NCBI GenBank assembly: GCA_903840375.1
Contig: CAIMFR010000050.1
Span: 1 to 13,475 of the forward strand
Direction of reading: 5' to 3'
From: Candidatus Adlerbacteria bacterium
GTDB lineage: Bacteria > Patescibacteriota > Minisyncoccia > Phycocordibacterales > SBAW01
DNA: 13,475 nucleotides
Positions 11,359 to 13,475 of this stretch are shown here, in pieces. Both the position numbers and the translations under genes were made by a program. The notes beneath the pieces were generated by a model. That model did no database searches and was not told where the DNA came from. It was given only the letters and a program-made list of their open reading frames with translations. Positions within the stretch are counted from its first letter, which is position 1; every line of letters starts with the position of its first letter.

Positions 11359-13338
11359 TTACTCTGACTTGATCATCTTGATGAAGACGTCCTCCGGGAT
11401 GTTCACTGAACCGCGAGCTTTCATGCGCGCCTTGCCCTTCTTTTGCTTCTCGCGAAGTTTCATTTTGCGGGTTATATCGCCGCCGTACATGTGTTGCGTG
11501 ACATCTTTACTCATTGCGGACAATGTGCGCGAGGATATGATGCGCCCGAGCGCTTGTGCCTGTATCTTGGTGGTGAACATCTGGCGCGGCAGAGCCTTGT
11601 ACAATTTTTCAACTGCCGCTATCGCCTCTTCATCTGCACGATGCCGCGCGACGATGCGTGAGAATGCCGGCACTATTTCATCAGCAACAAGAATATCGAG
11701 ACGTACCACATCGGCGACTCGGAGCTCGCGCAATTCGTACGAGATGGACGCGTAACCGGAGGAAACGCTTTTTAATTTATCGAAAAAGTTGCGCATGAGT
11801 TCGCGCAGTGGCATCACCACTTTCACTATCACTCTGTCCTCGGAAAAATTCACAGTTGACTCTGCAACCGCTTCGTGTTCGAACAGGAGCGGCATCAGTA
11901 TACCGAGATATGCCGTCGGCAAAATTATCTCCGCGTCGACGAATGGCTCCCACACTTTCTCTATCTGTCCGTACTCCGGAAATTGAGGCGGAGAATAGAC
12001 TGTGTGCCGCTTGCCGTCACGCGTCTCAACTTCATACGTAATAGTCGGCGTGGTGACGACGAGTGACAGGTCGAACTCACGATGCAGACGTTCGGTGACT
12101 ATCTCGAGGTGCAGCATGCCGAGCAATCCGCAACGGAAACCTCTACCGAGCATACCTGACGATTCTTCTTCAAATGAGAGTGACGAGTCGGACAAACGCA
12201 GACGAGAGAGCGCTTGGCGAAGCGCCACAAAATCATCCTGACTTTCCGGATACACCGACGCCCACACAACGGGTCGCGGCTCTGCATAACCCGACAGCGG
12301 CGTGGCGCGCGAACCATACGCGCGAACCGTGTCGCCGACGCGCGCAAGGCCCGGCTCTTTTATGCCGGTGACAATGTAGCCGATAGAGCCTGCACTCAAC
12401 CCTTCGACGAGCGGTGTCGGAGTCGGCGCAAACGTACCGACTTCGAGTGCATTAAATTTTCTGCCGGTCGCGGAAAACTCAAGTGTGTCGCCTTTTTGTA
12501 TCTGCCCGTCGAACAACCGAATGTAAACAATAACTCCCTGGTGGTCAGAATACTGGAAGTCGAAGACAAGCGCGCGAGGGCTCTTAGTCGCAGAAGAAAC
12601 CTCCTTCTGCACAAAGACCGAGGAATCGAATGCCGCAGCAGCAATCTCCTTTGCAAATGGTCTGGCCTCGCCTTGCCGACCGGGCGATTGTCGGCGAGCG
12701 AGGAGAACCGAGGACCTTTGCAAAGGAGATTGCTGCTGCGGCTCTGCGCACAGATCTGTATCATCCCCTGTTTTCGGCGGAGGGACTCTTTCTATGACCG
12801 CTTTCAGAACTTCCTCGACACCTTCGCCTGTTTTTCCCGAACAGAGGAGAATGGAATCCGGCTCGACTTCCAAAAGCGCTGCGACTTGTGTACGGACGTC
12901 GTCCACTTGCGCAAGAGGAGAATCTATTTTTGAGATGGCCGGTATGATGACAAGCCCAAGCTCCCGAGCAGTGCGGAGCGTCGTGAGCGTTTGCGCCTGT
13001 ACACCCTGCGTTGCGTCGACAAGCAGGATAGCCCCCTCGACGGCGGTGAGAGCTCGCGAAACTTCGTATGAAAAGTCGATGTGTCCCGGCGTGTCTATCA
13101 AGTTCAGAATGTAATCTTGCCCCTCACTTCGCTCAGGATCTTTAGCATGCCAAAACATTCTTACGGGCTGCATCTTTATGGTGATGCCTCGCTCGCGTTC
13201 AAGCTCCATCGAGTCGAGCACCTGCTCGCGCATCTTGCGCTTTTCGATAGTGCCTGTCAGCTCCAAAAAGCGATCAGCGAGCGTAGACTTGCCGTGGTCG
13301 ATGTGGGCGATGATGCTAAAGTTTCGTATCTGCTGCAT
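11359..13338 (-). CDS. lepA: Elongation factor 4 (LepA), with in-frame palindromic insertion
   Basis: 659 residues against about 600 in the family. The ribosome-bound translational GTPase back-translocates or remodels stalled elongation complexes. G1 is AHIDHGKST (11-19), switch [10 protein letters not shown] (48-56), G3 DTPGH (82-86), G4 SKID (136-139, where most GTPases have NKxD), G5 CSGKTG (166-171). Domains II, III and V follow, with [16 protein letters not shown] in the middle and the LepA-specific C-terminal domain ending [17 protein letters not shown]. About 55 extra residues (roughly 195-252) separate the G domain (VPPPKTGDD) from domain II (RALVFDFQY); most are encoded by a palindromic element (12632-12742). 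A second tiny insertion, DPERSEG (67-73), precedes switch II. Extended -10 TGCTACACT ends 7 nt before the ATG, so the message is probably leaderless. Confidence 0.96.
   Translation of the reverse strand: MQQIRNFSIIAHIDHGKSTLADRFLELTGTIEKRKMREQVLDSMELERERGITIKMQPVRMFWHAKDPERSEGQDYILNLIDTPGHIDFSYEVSRALTAVEGAILLVDATQGVQAQTLTTLRTARELGLVIIPAISKIDSPLAQVDDVRTQVAALLEVEPDSILLCSGKTGEGVEEVLKAVIERVPPPKTGDDTDLCAEPQQQSPLQRSSVLLARRQSPGRQGEARPFAKEIAAAAFDSSVFVQKEVSSATKSPRALVFDFQYSDHQGVIVYIRLFDGQIQKGDTLEFSATGRKFNALEVGTFAPTPTPLVEGLSAGSIGYIVTGIKEPGLARVGDTVRAYGSRATPLSGYAEPRPVVWASVYPESQDDFVALRQALSRLRLSDSSLSFEEESSGMLGRGFRCGLLGMLHLEIVTERLHREFDLSLVVTTPTITYEVETRDGKRHTVYSPPQFPEYGQIEKVWEPFVDAEIILPTAYLGILMPLLFEHEAVAESTVNFSEDRVIVKVVMPLRELMRNFFDKLKSVSSGYASISYELRELRVADVVRLDILVADEIVPAFSRIVARHRADEEAIAAVEKLYKALPRQMFTTKIQAQALGRIISSRTLSAMSKDVTQHMYGGDITRKMKLREKQKKGKARMKARGSVNIPEDVFIKMIKSE
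12632..12742. mobile_element. 111-bp palindromic element inserted in frame in lepA
   Basis: Outer arms 12632-12657 and 12717-12742 are perfect 26-bp inverted complements. Inside them lie a short GGTC/GACC-type pairing (with a bulged T), a 6-bp stem (12666-12671 with 12698-12703) and another 6-bp stem (12675-12680 with 12690-12695) around a 9-nt loop. The whole folds as one long cruciform. On the minus strand it is open and in frame, encoding about residues 200-236 (including PQQQSPLQ and FAKEIAAAA). No transposase, so it is a small non-autonomous palindrome, comparable in principle to Rickettsia palindromic elements. Confidence 0.85.
13120..13140 (-). repeat. Short DPERSEG micro-insertion in lepA
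   Basis: Codons 67-73 of LepA read DPERSEG, between HAK and QDYILNL. Other LepA proteins have about five fewer residues at this place. The nucleotide sequence (minus strand GATCCTGAGCGAAGTGAGGG) is of a type I remember as a dispersed short repeat in CPR and some other genomes; this recollection is untested here. Confidence 0.4.
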
Positions 13339-13345
13339 TTGACAG

Positions 13346-13354
13346 AGTGTAGCA
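13346..13354 (-). promoter_or_regulatory. Extended -10 promoter of lepA
   Basis: The minus strand reads TGCTACACT, 7 nt before ATG 13338, so transcription should begin at or next to the start codon. The -35 region (TGGTTT at 17 bp) is poor. It lies in the 46-nt gap between lepA and the gene upstream. Confidence 0.5.
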
Positions 13355-13384
13355 TCTTATTTGTTCTAAAACCACCACATCGAA

Positions 13385-13475
13385 TCATGATGACACGTCT
13401 GTCGCCTCGATGGAAACACCAAGCGTGTCCTTGAAACGGCGGCGAAGTGCGCCAACAACTTCGGAAAGTTCAAGA
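13385..13475 (-). CDS. C-terminal fragment of an unidentified protein
   Basis: The last 29 codons of a minus-strand frame entering from the right edge, ending in TGA at 13385-13387. The visible part is amphipathic and protein-like (LSEVVGALRRRFKDTLGV, then SIEATDVSS) with codon use like lepA. It is 46 nt upstream of lepA on the same strand. Too short to name. Confidence 0.5.
   Translation of the reverse strand, partial: LELSEVVGALRRRFKDTLGVSIEATDVSS

Noticed and set aside
12214..12933. Plus-strand 239-codon frame opposite lepA
   Set aside because: Antisense to a highly conserved GTPase, rich in Arg and Cys with no recognisable domain; typical shadow of GC-rich codons.

Overview
The window reads as a chromosomal segment of a Candidate Phyla Radiation (Patescibacteria, probably Parcubacteria-type) bacterium. 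The grounds are compact single-gene spacing, many very small membrane proteins, three single tRNA genes without encoded CCA, a LepA with the [12 protein letters not shown] signature I associate with this group (from memory), short palindromic insertions inside a gene, and a general shortage of Shine-Dalgarno sequences. This placement is inference; no marker search could be run.

Layout. 1-62: start of a minus-strand gene (possible NUDIX protein). 188-2911, plus strand: a metal-linked block made of a candidate 33-aa leader ORF, a YibE/F membrane protein, a Fur-family repressor, a ZIP metal transporter, and the broken remains of a ZnuB-type ABC permease, closed by a strong two-way terminator. 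2989-6042, minus: a large secreted S53 (sedolisin) protease with six C-terminal Ig-like repeats. 6168-6380, minus: a small membrane protein. 6452-7712, plus: an S-box SAM riboswitch and metK. 7800-8900, plus: an SbmA/BacA-like peptide transporter. 8953-9348, minus: a stand-alone mannose-6-phosphate isomerase type II cupin. 9450-10774, minus: tRNA-Phe(GAA), two small membrane proteins, tRNA-Arg(CCT), a YruB-like glutaredoxin and tRNA-Gly(CCC). 10807-11199, minus: an FtsB/DivIC-like division protein, with a divergent 39-aa membrane ORF (11218-11337). 11359-13338, minus: lepA (EF-4) carrying a 111-bp in-frame palindromic insertion. 13385-13475, minus: C-terminal end of an unidentified gene.

How the genes work together. 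The clearest functional unit is fur-ZIP: the two genes are 3 bp apart and driven by a promoter whose -35/spacer region holds a Fur-box-like palindrome, and dead ABC permease sequence lies just behind. This looks like a metal uptake locus in which an ABC importer was replaced by, or lost beside, a ZIP carrier. metK is under SAM feedback control by its riboswitch. The other genes look independently expressed.

A second theme is promoter architecture. At many starts a -10 hexamer, usually of extended type (TGnTAnnnT), sits only 7-11 nt before the ATG, which predicts leaderless mRNAs. A third theme is palindromes: in promoter spacers, after tRNA-Phe and within lepA. I found no CRISPR array, transposase, phage module or obvious multi-gene defence system. 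The most unusual items are the lepA palindrome, the permease relic, the leaderless pattern and the SbmA homologue.
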